Below, in pieces: positions 45,072 to 56,045 of a DNA stretch of 64,000 nucleotides; position 1 is the first letter of the stretch; every line of letters starts with the position of its first letter. The position numbers and the translations under genes were made by a program. Source of the DNA: Endomychus coccineus. Taxonomy: Eukaryota > Arthropoda > Insecta > Coleoptera > Endomychidae. The stretch is taken from contig OY294067.1 in NCBI GenBank assembly GCA_958510875.1, forward strand, positions 108,639,494-108,703,493, written 5' to 3'. The notes beneath the pieces were generated by a model. That model searched no databases and was not told where the DNA came from. It was given only the letters and a program-made list of their open reading frames with translations.

Positions 45072-47571
45072 CAGTGGCGGCTGGCACTAAAGGGCACAAG
45101 AGCATGTCCCCACCACCACTAACGTGCCCACCCAACCACCAAGATAAACATATGGAGAAATTCGCATGTAATTCAGTGCATTATTTTATTCCGCACGTCA
45201 GGCGCATGCAATGCTAATGCTCAAAACTATGTTTCGGGGAACGTAATGAAATGTTTCAAGTATGATTCGGCTGACTATGGTTATCTTAGCCCTACGCGTT
45301 CATACCGTTGGTTTGGGGCACAAAGCGGCTTATCTCCAGTAAACGTCTTGTACAGTGTGTGAATTCAATTCAAAGACGCGAAGTTTGAAGTGATGTCTAT
45401 TATCAATGATAGGAGTTAATTGTGTGCAAAATTATTTTCAAAATCCGCTATCATTTGAGGCAAAACTTTTAATTAAAAAGGAAGGAAGCCTATCCCTGAT
45501 CTTCAAATAAACTACACTTCCACAAGTAAAACCCGAACTTACAATAGAGTATTCAACAAGAATATCTATGAAGAATAGAGTGAATGTGCGGATGTCCAGT
45601 AACAAATAAATTATTTTGTTTAAAGTGCTTAATTTTTAAGAAAAAGTTAGCGCATGGAATAAACAAGGGTTGAACGATTTAAAACACATCGCAGAGAGGG
45701 CAAAGAAACACGAAAATTCCATTTCTCACATGAATGCATGCATGGATTTTAGTGTTATAGGCAAAGTGCACATACGTGAACAGTGCTTATTTGCGACATA
45801 ATATTAAGTATAATGAAGTTGTGGAAAAAACCGTCACATTTTGCGCCGGTTAATTATGTGTATGATATTTTGCGGAGCCTTTGAATTGGCATCACCAGGC
45901 CATGATGAGACATTGACGTCAGAAAATTCAGGTATTTATGTAGGCCTAATCAATTTTGCAGCTGAATTAGGCGCTGTGCTTGCAATACATATGAAAGGTT
46001 CTTGTTGATAAGTGTTTAAAGGCGTCTCAAGAACTATTCAGAATAAATTGCTAGATGCAATGTTGCAAATTTACGAGCAGGAAATATTGAAAAAAATTAA
46101 ATCTGCAAATTTCATTGCTTTGGAGGCCAATGAAACTACAGTCACCTCTATTGATCAGCAAATGGTTGTTATTTGATACGTGTTTAAAGGACAACTTTTT
46201 GAAAGCTTTTGTTCTTTTTTAAAGCCGGGTAGAGATAATGCTGATGTATTAGCAAACACATTGCAGAATGAATTGTAAACTGTTTTAAATTCTCCTTCTG
46301 GGTCTGATAACAATAAACTAATCGATCAAAGTTACGATGGGGCGTTCGTGATGAGTTGTAAGACAAATGGTGTCCAAGCCATTATCAAAAGAACATTTCC
46401 ACATGCACTGTTACGCACATCAATTTAATTTAATTATTGAACGAGCGGCAATGAGCAATAAAAAAGTAACAATTTTATTTGCAAATTTGCAGTCATTCTC
46501 AAGCTTTTTTTCTCGATCGCCAAAACGAACGGTAATTCTTTATAAAATAGTCAAACGTAAATTATCACGCGCTGTTCCTACACGCCAGATTTTTAAGAGT
46601 CGAACGTAGATTACGACGCGCTGTTCCTAAACGCTGGATTTGCAAAAGTCGAACTGGGAACACATTATTTCAACACCAGGATTTTTTCAAAGAATGCTTA
46701 GACAAAATTATTGACGAAGATGGGATGGATTCAGTTACTATTAGTGAAGCAATCGGATTATTGAAACATTTGAATTGCCCGGAATTTCTTTACTGATTGA
46801 GAATATTTCATTTTATCATGCAATATGTTGAAATATTATTTAATCAGACTCAAAAGCACGGGATTTACAGTGTTCAACTGCAAAAGACAATTCCAACAGC
46901 AAATTATTCGAATTAGAAATTCTACTATGACAACAAAGAACGCAATAATGAAGAACATGATAAGACAAAAAACGACAGCTGGAGAGAGCTGTTATTGCAA
47001 TTAGGTGACACTATTTCAAGACAAATTAGCAACCGATTTGATTTTAGGGATCACTTAAGTGCAGCAAAATTATTTGACTCTCAAAATTTTAATTTGCATT
47101 TCCACAAAAACATTTTGATGAAACTGTGAAATCTTATCCTATGTTGGACAGTGTAAGATTAAAAAGTGAACTTTCAGCAATTTATGAGCGCGATGACATG
47201 TGCGACGTCGGTGTATATTGCCACTTTTAGTATTCATTACAGACAACAACTTAAAAAAGATTCTGACGGAAACATAGAAACTGTTTGATATTATTTTGTA
47301 CAATACCCATATCGACATCAAAATGTGGACGATGTTGTTCCACCCTCAAACGCATTAAAACTTTTCTGAGAAGCACAATGTCAGAAGATCGACCGAACGC
47401 TTCGGCGGTCCTATCAATAGAAAAGAAGTTAGACTAGTCTATCCCGGATTTTAACAACAAAGTCATAGACGCTTTTCCAGCATGAAAAATATGGGAATGG
47501 ATCTTATGTACAAAAAATAGGTAAGTGTTTTCTTGTGCCCACATACTTTCTTAACTCCCAAGCCGCCACTG
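45072..47571 (+). mobile_element. Complete but decayed hAT element with 8-bp target duplication
   Basis: Ends CAGTGGCGGCTGG (45072) and CCAAGCCGCCACTG (to 47571) are inverted. ATAATGTG before and ATAATATG after differ by one base and are the 8-bp target duplication of the hAT superfamily. The length of 2.5 kb is normal for an autonomous copy. CAGTGGCGGCT ends are typical of the ZMYM-like group. Confidence 0.85.
46020..47520 (+). pseudogene. hAT transposase (ZMYM-like), many stops
   Basis: Readable pieces in shifting frames include YDGASVM-like residues near 46340 (CGATGGGGCGTTCGTGATG), LFQHQDFFKECLDKIIDEDG, MDSVTISEAIGLLKHLNCPE and SAIYERDDMCDVGVY. A C-terminal STLKRIKTFLRS-like stretch lies near 47345 and NNKVIDAFPA near 47455. 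This is the hAT catalytic and dimerisation order. A 50-bp tandem duplication at about 46560-46660 (CGCGCTGTTCCTA twice) adds a further break. Confidence 0.7.
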
Positions 47572-47579
47572 ATAATATG

Positions 47580-49049
47580 TCTCTCGAATTTCTTTGAAAT
47601 GGTTGCAGTCGTGTCGAATCCCACATGTAGTGAAGTGCAATTATTATCTAAGAGGTTTGTGTAGTAATCATGAAATAGGAGGGAATGTGTGAAAGTGTCC
47701 ATATATGCATTCAGATATATACGCATGCGTATCTATCTCTTTTCATCACTTCTGTTTATCATTTTCAGGACTTTTTCTTCCTGACCTTATTGTAGTCCAG
47801 GCATTTAAGGATGAAAATCGACGATTTTTGTCCGAATTTCTGCGTCGTCTAATTTTGGTCTATTCTTATGTATTTTGACACGCTGAACACGATGGTGTAG
47901 ATTAAATTTAAATTAACCCTGTGCTAGAAAAACTATGGCTATTTTTTGGACCCGAAAATGGCCATTTTTTGATTGTTTGCGTTTTGGGACAAAACTATGG
48001 GTTTTATAAAAAAATGTTCCGAACAAAAGTTGTTGGAAAAGCTAATACGCAACTTTTGATTTTAGTCCCAAGTCGATTCGAGGTTGTCAGCCCAAGATAG
48101 GGCCCATTTAGTGTGTTTTTTAGCACATTGAAAAATTGAGTATATGTCAAAGAGTTTTTGTTTTTTCATATTCTGTTTTGGTAAAAAGATAGTAATTTTA
48201 TTCTTCTTTTATCTGATTTTCGGTATTTTGACCTATCTCATGTTTTGGAGTCACAATCGGCCATTTCGAAAAATCCGTATTTCGCGAATTTCAAACGGAA
48301 TACTAATGTTGTCAATCTAAAACCAAAATTATTCGGAAGATTTCATCATTCTGCATATAATATCCAAAATTCAAGCATTTTGCTCCGAAGGTAAAACCTT
48401 AGCGCCTTAGTTTTTGAGGTTAGAAATTGTTTACGGAACCCAAATTGTAGGTTCTATCACAGGTTTTGATAGTGAGTATTTTAAGTCTAAGCAGATCGAT
48501 TTGAGTTGAGTAGAAATGGAGCTATCCTAATAAATGTGTTTGGGCCTCTAAAGGGCGCAATTTTGGGCCTATGGACAAAAACCTTGAATCAAATTACAGA
48601 GAAATACCTCGGCTATCTGAGTTTTGGAACAGCGTACGGAGATTCGTTCACTATCCCAAGTTATAACGAATTTCATCACAAAAATTTAGCGCGGAATTTC
48701 ATGTAGAGGCAATAAGCGAGGGTCGGTACAATAGATTCCGCGCGCGAAATTATAGTTTATGAATATTTCAACATGCACCTGAATGCTTATAATCGTTTTG
48801 TGTGAATGTGTGAGTGTATGTAGACGTGTGAACGTGCATATGTGACCGTGGCATGATGTTTTTATAGGGTGTTACATAACAAATTTCAATATTAAACAAA
48901 ATCTCTTTACATTTCATATTTATTGAAAAATTATCTATTTGTCTGATTATTTACAAATAAGACACGTTTCATATTTTTTCCATTATTCATAACATAATAT
49001 AGTATTATAATATAATTTAATCTAATAACTATCATAAATAACATACATA
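47580..49049. other. Intronic sequence, no gene recognised
   Basis: Contains mononucleotide-rich AT tracts and a 66-codon plus frame at 48506-48706 without family resemblance. No clear repeat structure apart from its right border with the palindrome at 49050. Confidence 0.5.
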
Positions 49050-49517
49050 ATATTGCTTATCGGGAAAAATAAAATGGCAATAAATGCAAGTGTACAGATT
49101 CACATTATAGATACGTCTAATACCCATCATTTTATACTATAAACACATTTACTTTTTTCTCAATCTTTTTTTACCAGGAATTTCTGTTATTTCGCTATCA
49201 GTCGTAGAGTCTGAAGTGCACGACGTATCGATGATGTTATCTTCGTTATCACTGTCATCATATATTGTTAAAGATGTGATATGATCATTATTGATATACG
49301 GATCATCGTGATCCTCTTCATCATCTGAGTTTGTCAGTTTGCAAGTGTCATTGATAACATCATCCATACGTCGTGCACTTCAGACTGTACGACTGATTGA
49401 GAAAAAAGTAAATGTATTTATTGTATAAAATGATGGGTATTAGACGTATCTATAATGTGAATCTGTACACTTGCATTTATTGCCATTTTATTTTTCCCGA
49501 TAAGCAATATTATGTAG
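49050..49517. mobile_element. Palindromic element enclosing a short acidic reading frame
   Basis: ACATAATATTGCTTATCGGG at 49050 is mirrored by CCCGATAAGCAATATTATGT near 49517, and GGCAATAAATGCAAGTGTAC near 49076 by its complement near 49470. Inner arms GTCTGAAGTGCACGACGTAT (49208) and ATACGTCGTGCACTTCAGAC (49365) also pair. The loop of about 135 bp holds the middle of a 72-codon minus-strand frame rich in Asp/Glu. Confidence 0.8.
49149..49367 (-). CDS. Short acidic frame of unknown function
   Basis: Seventy-two codons from MDDVINDTCKLTNSDDEEDH through YDDSDNEDNIIDTSCTSDST to a basic end PGKKRLRKK. Very acidic with a terminal basic patch, as in some nuclear or transposon-encoded tails. I do not recognise a family. 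Both ends lie in the inverted arms, so the frame may be a relic of the element's former protein end. Translation is unproven. Confidence 0.3.
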   Translation of the reverse strand: MDDVINDTCKLTNSDDEEDHDDPYINNDHITSLTIYDDSDNEDNIIDTSCTSDSTTDSEITEIPGKKRLRKK

Positions 49518-49616
49518 AAATTCTCCAATCAAAGATCATTTTTGATACTTCCACCATTTTTCAGTCGATAAATTGAATCAGTATAATTAAATTGGTTGTA
49601 TATGTTCTGGATCATA

Positions 49617-49846
49617 GAGATATATAAATAGAGTAAGCGTCCCCGGATTTGAATCAGCTCTCTGATAACAGACAATTTTCCCGTCCTCTCTGCGTGTGCT
49701 TGCTTCCTGATGTATACAAGAATAGCTGAGCAGCTTCACCTCTCGTGGCCACTATTCGTGAGAAGAACGACATAAAGGACGGGAGAATTGTTATCTTCTG
49801 TCTTTCAGAGAACTGGGACTCTTACTCTATTTATAAATCTCTGGAT
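49617..49846. mobile_element. Palindromic MITE, about 230 bp
   Basis: AGAGATATATAAATAGAGTAAG at the left is answered by CTTACTCTATTTATAAATCTCT at the right. The inner CTGATAACAGACAATTTTCC and GAGAATTGTTATCTTCTGTC also pair. No coding sequence. It stands only 30 bp from the mariner-type element at 49876. Confidence 0.75.
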
Positions 49847-49875
49847 TGAATTACACCATACGTGATAAGTAATTA

Positions 49876-52048
49876 CAAGGTGTTCCATCTCAGACGAGCC
49901 ACCCCGTATATTTTTTATCCCATAGTGAATGGAAAAATCTCCCGAAACACGTCGAATGATTTTGTTTGGGGGACATCTTTTGTCGTATGTTTGAGGCTTG
50001 AACGAGCAACCCCCTAATAGGGGGCGCTTCAACCCCTCAAAATTGAATAGGGGAGAGGGGTTGAGTGATACGTCATTAGAAAGGTCTTGGAAACCTCTTT
50101 ACAACGGTGTATGAAAAACGTAAATTTGATGAATCGTTTTCGCCAAAAATTAATTTTGTTGCTCGAATGCGCCACCTTGAATATTTTGGTTATTTTTACA
50201 ATGTACAAGCTCATTTTTATTAAGCTTTTTTAACAAACTTCAAAAAATCACATTCGTAAAAAAATTGAATTGTGTTGTCATGCTTACAATGAAAAAAATT
50301 AAATCTGCGTGTTTAAATCAAATGTTCAAATTGTCCTCCATTGACTTCCATACAATAATATAATCTTGATTGAAAACCGTCTCTAACATGGTTCAGCATA
50401 ATTGGAATTATTTGACGACACTCATTTACAATTCGTTGGCGTAGTTCGTCCAAATTTTCAGGCTGAGTCACAAAAATCTTGGACTTAAGATGTCCCCACA
50501 AGAAGAAGTCTAGAGGGTTCAGGTCAGGAGATCGGGCAGGCCACTCCATAGGACCTCTTCTTCCAATCCAACGACCGGGGTATTGCAAATTGAGGTATTG
50601 GCGAACTGGTGCGGCGTAGTGAGGAGGAGCTCCGTCTTGTTGGAAATGCAATTGTTGTTCAAGTAGTAGAGGATCGTTTTCTAATAGTTCAGTTATTAAC
50701 GGATCAATCGCATTTTCCAACATTTCAAGATAAATTTCGCCATTTAAATTACCAGGAATAAACAGAGGTCCAATTAGGTGGTCTCCCAAAATTCCTACCC
50801 AAACGTTTAGCTTTTCCCGATGTTGAGTGTGAGCTTCTCGAAATACATGAGGATTTGTATCGCTCCAAATTCTACAGTTATGCCGGTTAACCTCTCCGTT
50901 AAGTAAAAAAATGCATTCGTCAGAAAAGCAAACGTTGTACAAGAAATTTGGGTTATTGTTGATATGCTCGACCATAATTCCGCAAAACTCTTGCCTTCGA
51001 TCCCAATCATCATCATTTAATTCCTGAATTAATTTAATTTTGTACGGATGGAACTTGTGTTTATGTAAAATTCTGAAAACGTTAGATTGGCTAATACCAG
51101 AAGCTGCAGAAAGTTGGTACAGATTGCGTGTTTGGCATAAGTTGGACATGTCCCAATACCGCCACAGCTGCTCCTTCATCATTAACAATTCCAATGGGTG
51201 CCCTTTTTTATCCATTACTGAACCCGTCTCTACAAATTTTGAAATCAATTCCATTACGTACTTATGGCGAACGCTACGTTCAGGATGGTTTTCGTTAAAT
51301 ATCCTTGCAGCCGCTCGGATAATTTTGATTTTGGTAATAAAGGCTAACCAGCTCAACATGTTCTTGCACACTTCTTGTGTACATCATATTTTTTGAAATT
51401 TTAAACAAATCAGCAAAGTAGTAACTCAACAGATTGATTAAAATCATGAAATGATCGAAGAGACGTTAAAACCAGATAAACACCTTCTAAGAACAAAAAA
51501 TGAAGGCAACATAAGGAAATGTTTTGCTATTTTTTTATTTATCAGTTTGAGAGAATGTATTATTGTATGGAAGTCAATGGAGGACAATTTGAACATTTGA
51601 TTTAAACACGCAGATTTAATTTTTTTCATTGTAAGCATGACAACACAATTAAATTTTTTTACGAATGTGATTTTTTGAAGTTTGTTTAAGTTTGTAAAAA
51701 AGGCTTAATAAAAATGAGCTTGTACATACAAATAACCAAAATATTCAAGGTGGCACATTCGAGCAACAAAATTAATTTTTGGCGAAAACGGTTCATCAAA
51801 TTTACGTTTTTCATACACCGTTGTAAAGAAGCTTCCAAGACCTTTCAAATGACGTATCACTCAACCCCTCTCTCCTATTCAATTTTGAGGGATTCAAGCG
51901 CCCCTATTAGGGGGTTGCCCGTTCAAGGCTCAAATATACGTCTAAAGATGTTCCCCAAACAAAATCGTTCGACGTGTTTCGGGAGATTTTTCCACTCACT
52001 ATGAGATAAGAATTATACGGGGTGGCTCGTCTGAGATGGAACACCTTG
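49876..52048 (-). mobile_element. DD41D (rosa-like) mariner-type element, apparently complete
   Basis: The left end CAAGGTGTTCCATCTCAGAC and the right end GTCTGAGATGGAACACCTTG are exact complements, flanked by TA at 49874-49875 and 52049-52050. The arms pair for about 480 bp (49876-50350 and 51575-52048) with few differences. Like the element at 34207, the arm runs into the 3' end of the transposase gene. The single gene inside is uninterrupted. Sits 150 bp from cadherin exon 4. Confidence 0.9.
50313..51371 (-). CDS. Intact DD41D mariner-type transposase, 352 residues
   Basis: One open frame from MCKNMLSWLAFITKIKII to GGQFEHLI. The N-terminal helix-turn-helix region spans about residues 20-115 (AARIFNENHPERSVRHKYVM; ASGISQSNVFRILHKHKFHP). 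The catalytic core has Asp151 in CFSDECIF, Asp246 in FQQDGAPPHY and Asp288 in SPDLNPLDFFLWG. Residues between the second and third Asp number 41, the DD41D signature of the rosa group. It cuts and pastes its own element at TA sites in the nucleus. The first ~20 residues are less typical than the rest, so an upstream start or a slightly damaged N-terminus is possible. No other lesion is visible, and it is the only intact transposase in the window. Confidence 0.88.
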   Translation of the reverse strand: MCKNMLSWLAFITKIKIIRAAARIFNENHPERSVRHKYVMELISKFVETGSVMDKKGHPLELLMMKEQLWRYWDMSNLCQTRNLYQLSAASGISQSNVFRILHKHKFHPYKIKLIQELNDDDWDRRQEFCGIMVEHINNNPNFLYNVCFSDECIFLLNGEVNRHNCRIWSDTNPHVFREAHTQHREKLNVWVGILGDHLIGPLFIPGNLNGEIYLEMLENAIDPLITELLENDPLLLEQQLHFQQDGAPPHYAAPVRQYLNLQYPGRWIGRRGPMEWPARSPDLNPLDFFLWGHLKSKIFVTQPENLDELRQRIVNECRQIIPIMLNHVRDGFQSRLYYCMEVNGGQFEHLI

Positions 52049-52197
52049 TATATATAATTGTATCCAGAGTAATAAAACAAGATTTCCAACAATATTGATG
52101 ATGTTAGTGGTGTAAAAGTTTTTGCACATCAATTTCGTTCGTTTCTCCATCCTTTAATCTATAGGGTCTTATGTTATTGAAAAAGGGCGGTACTTAC

Positions 52198-52310
52198 CTT
52201 TTTCAATGATTCCGATAAGATGATCGTCTTCGTTGTTACTTTGGGATACTGGTTATTTATATCGTTGAGATTTATGTTAATTTGAATTTTATCTTGCAGC
52301 TGAATCGATC
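52198..52310 (-). CDS. Cadherin exon 4: NDINNQYP linker
   Basis: Reads GSIQLQDKIQININLNDINN then QYPKV and TIILSESLKK. NDINNQYPKV is a cadherin linker in which the usual DNPP is replaced by NQYP. The acceptor is TTTTTTAAG|GA, the donor AAAAAG|GTAAGT, and the exon ends in phase 0. It lies only 150 bp from the right end of the intact mariner-like element at 49876-52048, so that element sits close to the splice donor side of this exon. Confidence 0.87.
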
Positions 52311-52844
52311 CTTAAAAAAGAATATAAAAAATTGAATGGATACATGTATAGAATCTACGAATGTAGAATAACCAAATTCTTAAATTTTACCAGTTAACAA
52401 AAAAGAAGAGAACGTTACATCAGCTAGGATTAGAGAGTGATGGCACATAAAAGCTCATTCCATAGCGTAGACAATATATATCAAGAATTTATGAATGAGT
52501 AAAACTCCAGGAATACCGGTGCTTCAAATCCATATCCTGGAGAAGCTGTGAAATATTTTATTCTAATTCCGAGGTATGGCTAGGTAGAACAACTTTGGAA
52601 AGACTGTCGTTTTCACGCATCGTGATATGAAAAATTTCCTTCTTATTCTTGTGTCATTGCATACCACAACAACAAAAATTTCTTGAGAAATATCGTTCCA
52701 CTGGCGATCAAGGAGGTACACTCTAGACTAATTCGAGAAGCGCGATTTAGCGAGTCGTGTTAATATAATTTCAAGTCGAAGAACTATTGAAGAAGGAAGG
52801 ATTAATTTATGAATCATCCACCAGTTAGGTATCTCTTGTTATAC

Positions 52845-53060
52845 AGAATGTTTCGTCCAAAACGCACATTAGGAGTATTTTAAGTTCTAATCAGGATACC
52901 AATCTGATAATTTGTACATAGCGACATCGATTCTTTGCTGCTCAATGAAACTATTTTCAAGATGGCGACAATTCCGATTATACCGGAGGTGGACGTAAAT
53001 TTTGTTACTTTAAGCTATACCTTCTATTATATTTTTAGATTCCTCACGGTTTTCCAAGTT
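52845..53060. repeat. Repeat family B, copy 3 (reverse)
   Basis: Blocks ATTTTCAAGATGGCGACAAT and CCGATTATACCGGAGGTGGA correspond to 9850-9900, and ATCAGGATACCAATCTGATA to 20660-20680. Non-coding. The intronic stretch 52311-52844 before it shows nothing assignable. Confidence 0.5.
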
Positions 53061-53358
53061 GATCTCATCAGGCTGTACCTAAGTCTAGCGAAATATTCAG
53101 ACGTTAAAGATTTTTGGCAGTAGAAAATAAAACGATCACTCGACAATATTTATCCAATCAGTTTGAATGAAATATCTCCTCAAAATCCAATATATAGTGC
53201 ATGGATTCAGTACATTTGGATGATTATTGAATAACTGTTTTTTGTCATAATTTTAATCATTATGAGGGTAACCATGTGCACACACTTTAATAAGTGCGCA
53301 TGATTTTCCATCATAGAATTAAATAGCAAATAACCTCTATTATGTTTATTGTTACCAG

Positions 53359-53547
53359 ATGCCTAGAAATTACACTCGTGAAACGGCAATCCTCTCATAT
53401 ACCGATAAAAAACTACGAAACGCGCTAGATCAAATTAGAAAAATTAGGAAACCAGTGAGAATTTTTAACATACCCGAATCAAACCTAAGTGAAAAAAGTC
53501 TTCAGATCGTAAAACTGTATTCTTACATCAAATCGAGTCCGAATTGA
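53359..53547 (+). pseudogene. HTH_psq domain of a pogo/Tigger-like transposase
   Basis: MPRNYTRETAILSYTDKKLR then NALDQIRKIRKPVRIFNIPE and SNLSEKSLQ is a pipsqueak-type helix-turn-helix as found at the N-terminus of pogo-family transposases (M-P-R-x-Y-x-R-K-T, Y-T-E, A-x-x-x-I, Y-x-I-P-x-S-T-L). A few residues between helix 1 and 2 (normally G-K-x-S-x-R-A-A) are deleted. No DDE domain follows. Confidence 0.65.
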
Positions 53548-53764
53548 AATACTAATGCTGGCAAATTTTTTCTGTCCTGAGACCAACTAGGCCAACAAGG
53601 CGGTTACTATTCAGGTATGCAAAACAAAAAAAATGTTTGTCATAAAGAAAAAGGATTAGCTGGCAAAGTAAGGTAAGTGTTCCTGAGATGAAACTTAGGC
53701 AACCCGAGAGCACTAATTTATATAGGATTGCATATGTTATTAAAGAGCTAAAAAAATATTATAT

Positions 53765-53920
53765 TCTGATTTCCAAATTCTCCTGGAGCAGCTTTGGATC
53801 TGTTTGAAAATCAATAACTTAGTCATTTTTGAATATTTCGAAATCGTTTCCGAGCATCAGGAAGATAAAAAGATCAATCTTTCTGCTGGTGTATTTATTA
53901 TTGGGGGAACAATTAAGCCT
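53765..53920. repeat. Repeat family B, copy 4 (reverse)
   Basis: ATATTTCGAAATCGTTTCCG and TTTATTATTGGGGGAACAAT are the reverse complement of the block near 20945-21025. Non-coding. Confidence 0.55.
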
Positions 53921-54079
53921 CCTCAAATTCGGTACAAGTATCCATAACTTATTTTTTCCAAATGGACTGCCAATCTGTTACTTTTACTAAATAAAGGAGT
54001 CATTACTTGATTCAGTAGGGTTATTTGGCAAACGTATGTTCTCGTGTAGTTGAAATTTTGACTAAACTTGGATATGATG

Positions 54080-54634
54080 CTCGAAATTTGAAATAGGCAA
54101 GGAGGGATGGCAATAATTTTAAATCTTTGTTTGACCTCCAATAAAGTTATTTAACATGGTGCCATCATGTTATCTTGTATCCCGCAAGTTTTATCCACAA
54201 AATGAAAAAAGAAACATATTCGGTCCAAATAATGGCCAATTACTCGGAAATGGATCGATAACTTCTGATGGCATAGGGTATGTTAACAATTGCCAACACC
54301 AATGAACATTTTCAACCAGGTTTGGGGGGTTAACTTGCAGTCCATTTTTGGTTCAATTTTAACTGGTCGGCCTGATAAACGGACACGATAAAAAATGATG
54401 GCACATGGTGGGAGTGTGTAAGAATGGCATGTTTTTCAAGTAACCGCAGCTTGGAAAGGGTTAACCTCCAGTCAAAAAAAAGAAAAAATGCGGATGCTGT
54501 ATCTCGAGATCTAGCAGCCGGGGAAAATTCGGTCTGTGAGATGAATTGTTCATTGAACCGTCCTCTAACGATAAACCATAGTGCCATCGGGTTAATTTTC
54601 AGACCATCAATATCGCTCTGGCTCCTAGACTAGT
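54080..54634. repeat. Repeat family A, third copy
   Basis: Follows 8815-9353 closely throughout, sharing GATCTAGCAGCCGGGGAAAA and the end TCGCTCTGGCTCCTAGACTA. The 85- and 69-codon frames here exist because of the repeat and are not conserved in sister copies. Confidence 0.85.
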
Positions 54635-54914
54635 AGGAACTATTGGAATCAGAGCGGAATTGTATGAAGTCATAGGCATCTATGGTACCGGGGTAAAGAA
54701 TTCATTAATTAGAAGCAGATCAATTGTGCTCGTTTCACAACTGTACTTATCCGTTAATAAAGATGCCAAATTAATAAACATCCCAATAAGTTTATTGTGA
54801 AAAGAAGCGAAAAATTATAAATTACGCTTTCCAAGAAATTACATAAAATGTATCTTATGTATGTTAAGGCGGATAGTAACGCGCGCGAAAGGAGAAGCTT
54901 ACACTAAGACAAGT

Positions 54915-55520
54915 TTTCCATGTGAAAAAAGCTGTGTGAAGCTGGGTTCACGAGGGACGGAATCTTTAATTTTCATAATAAGCATATATATGACAAAGAG
55001 AATCCTCACGCATAAATCGAGGGAAGATACCAAGAAAGATTGTCCGTCAGTGTTTGGCAGGGATAATTGGAGATAACTTGATAAGGCTTTAAGCTTTACT
55101 AAACTGCTTGAATGGTGCGAATTATTTGTTGTTCCTACAAATTGTTGATGTATCCTACGAGTTAAGATTGGTTATGCTTTCTATACATGATGGTGCATTA
55201 CCTCTTTTTTCCATTGATATGAGAAGACATTTGAATGGTGTTTATGAAGGGCGATGGATACGAAGAGGAGGACCCATAGCATTGCCTCCTACTTCACCAG
55301 ATTTGAATTTCTGTATGTGTGTATGGTTGAAATCATTAGTTTATGAAACACCTGTCAAAAACTTAGTAGAATTACGATTACGCATTATTAACGCATGTGA
55401 AAAAATACGAAATAGACCAAGAATCTTTCAAAATATCAGAAATTTGATGAAAAACGGGTTAGAAGCTGTATTGAAATGAACGGCAGCCATTTCGAACAGT
55501 TATTTTGGATTAAGAATATT
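54915..55520 (+). pseudogene. Mariner-type transposase fragment, DD41D group
   Basis: Residues DKENPHA and VWQGIIGDNLI near 55000-55075 belong between the first and second catalytic sites. 55108-55479 then reads LSIHDGALPLFSIDMRRHLN, GVYEGRWIRRGGPIALPPTS and PDLNFCMCVWLKSLVYETPV, ending NGSHFEQLF. The HDGA Asp is present; the third Asp is replaced (PDLNFCMCVW). Frameshifts at several points. No inverted ends seen. Confidence 0.75.
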
Positions 55521-56045
55521 ATGTATTGTTATGTATTGTTCTCCATATTTTCATTAATAAAGAAATGTTTTCCAATACCGTGCTTTATTCGTCAATTATT
55601 CATTGGTTTCGTATGGCATGTCAAAAATTCATGTCTGTCTTTTCTAGAAAAGTGCAATTGTTAGATTTTAGCTTCTTTTTACAATTGACTAATAATAATA
55701 ATCATAATAATGATAATTGGAACGTTCATTGATTCGATAACTTCATTGACGGATAAACATCATTTCTAAACCAGGAACACTTGATTTGTTTCTATTAAAA
55801 CATGTTGTACCCCCTTACAATAATTTTTATGACTTTTTCTCGTGAACAGCCGATCGTGAAGAATCCCTTTTTTGTGCAGAATTGTTAAAACTATTGTTTT
55901 TAAGATTAGAATAATCATTTTGCTCAAAACAAAAAAGATGATCTCCCTTTTCGAACACCTACGGTCATTATTCATGAATTTTCATGAAACCAGTCAAAAA
56001 ATCGATGGTACAAGCCGTTACTTTATGGTAATTCATCAATATGAT
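55521..56045. other. Intronic sequence with nothing assignable
   Basis: Between the mariner relic and the palindrome. No protein or repeat recognised. Confidence 0.5.

Noticed and set aside
50807..51396. Frames on both strands overlapping the intact transposase
   Set aside because: Shadow frames of the 352-residue transposase, without motifs.
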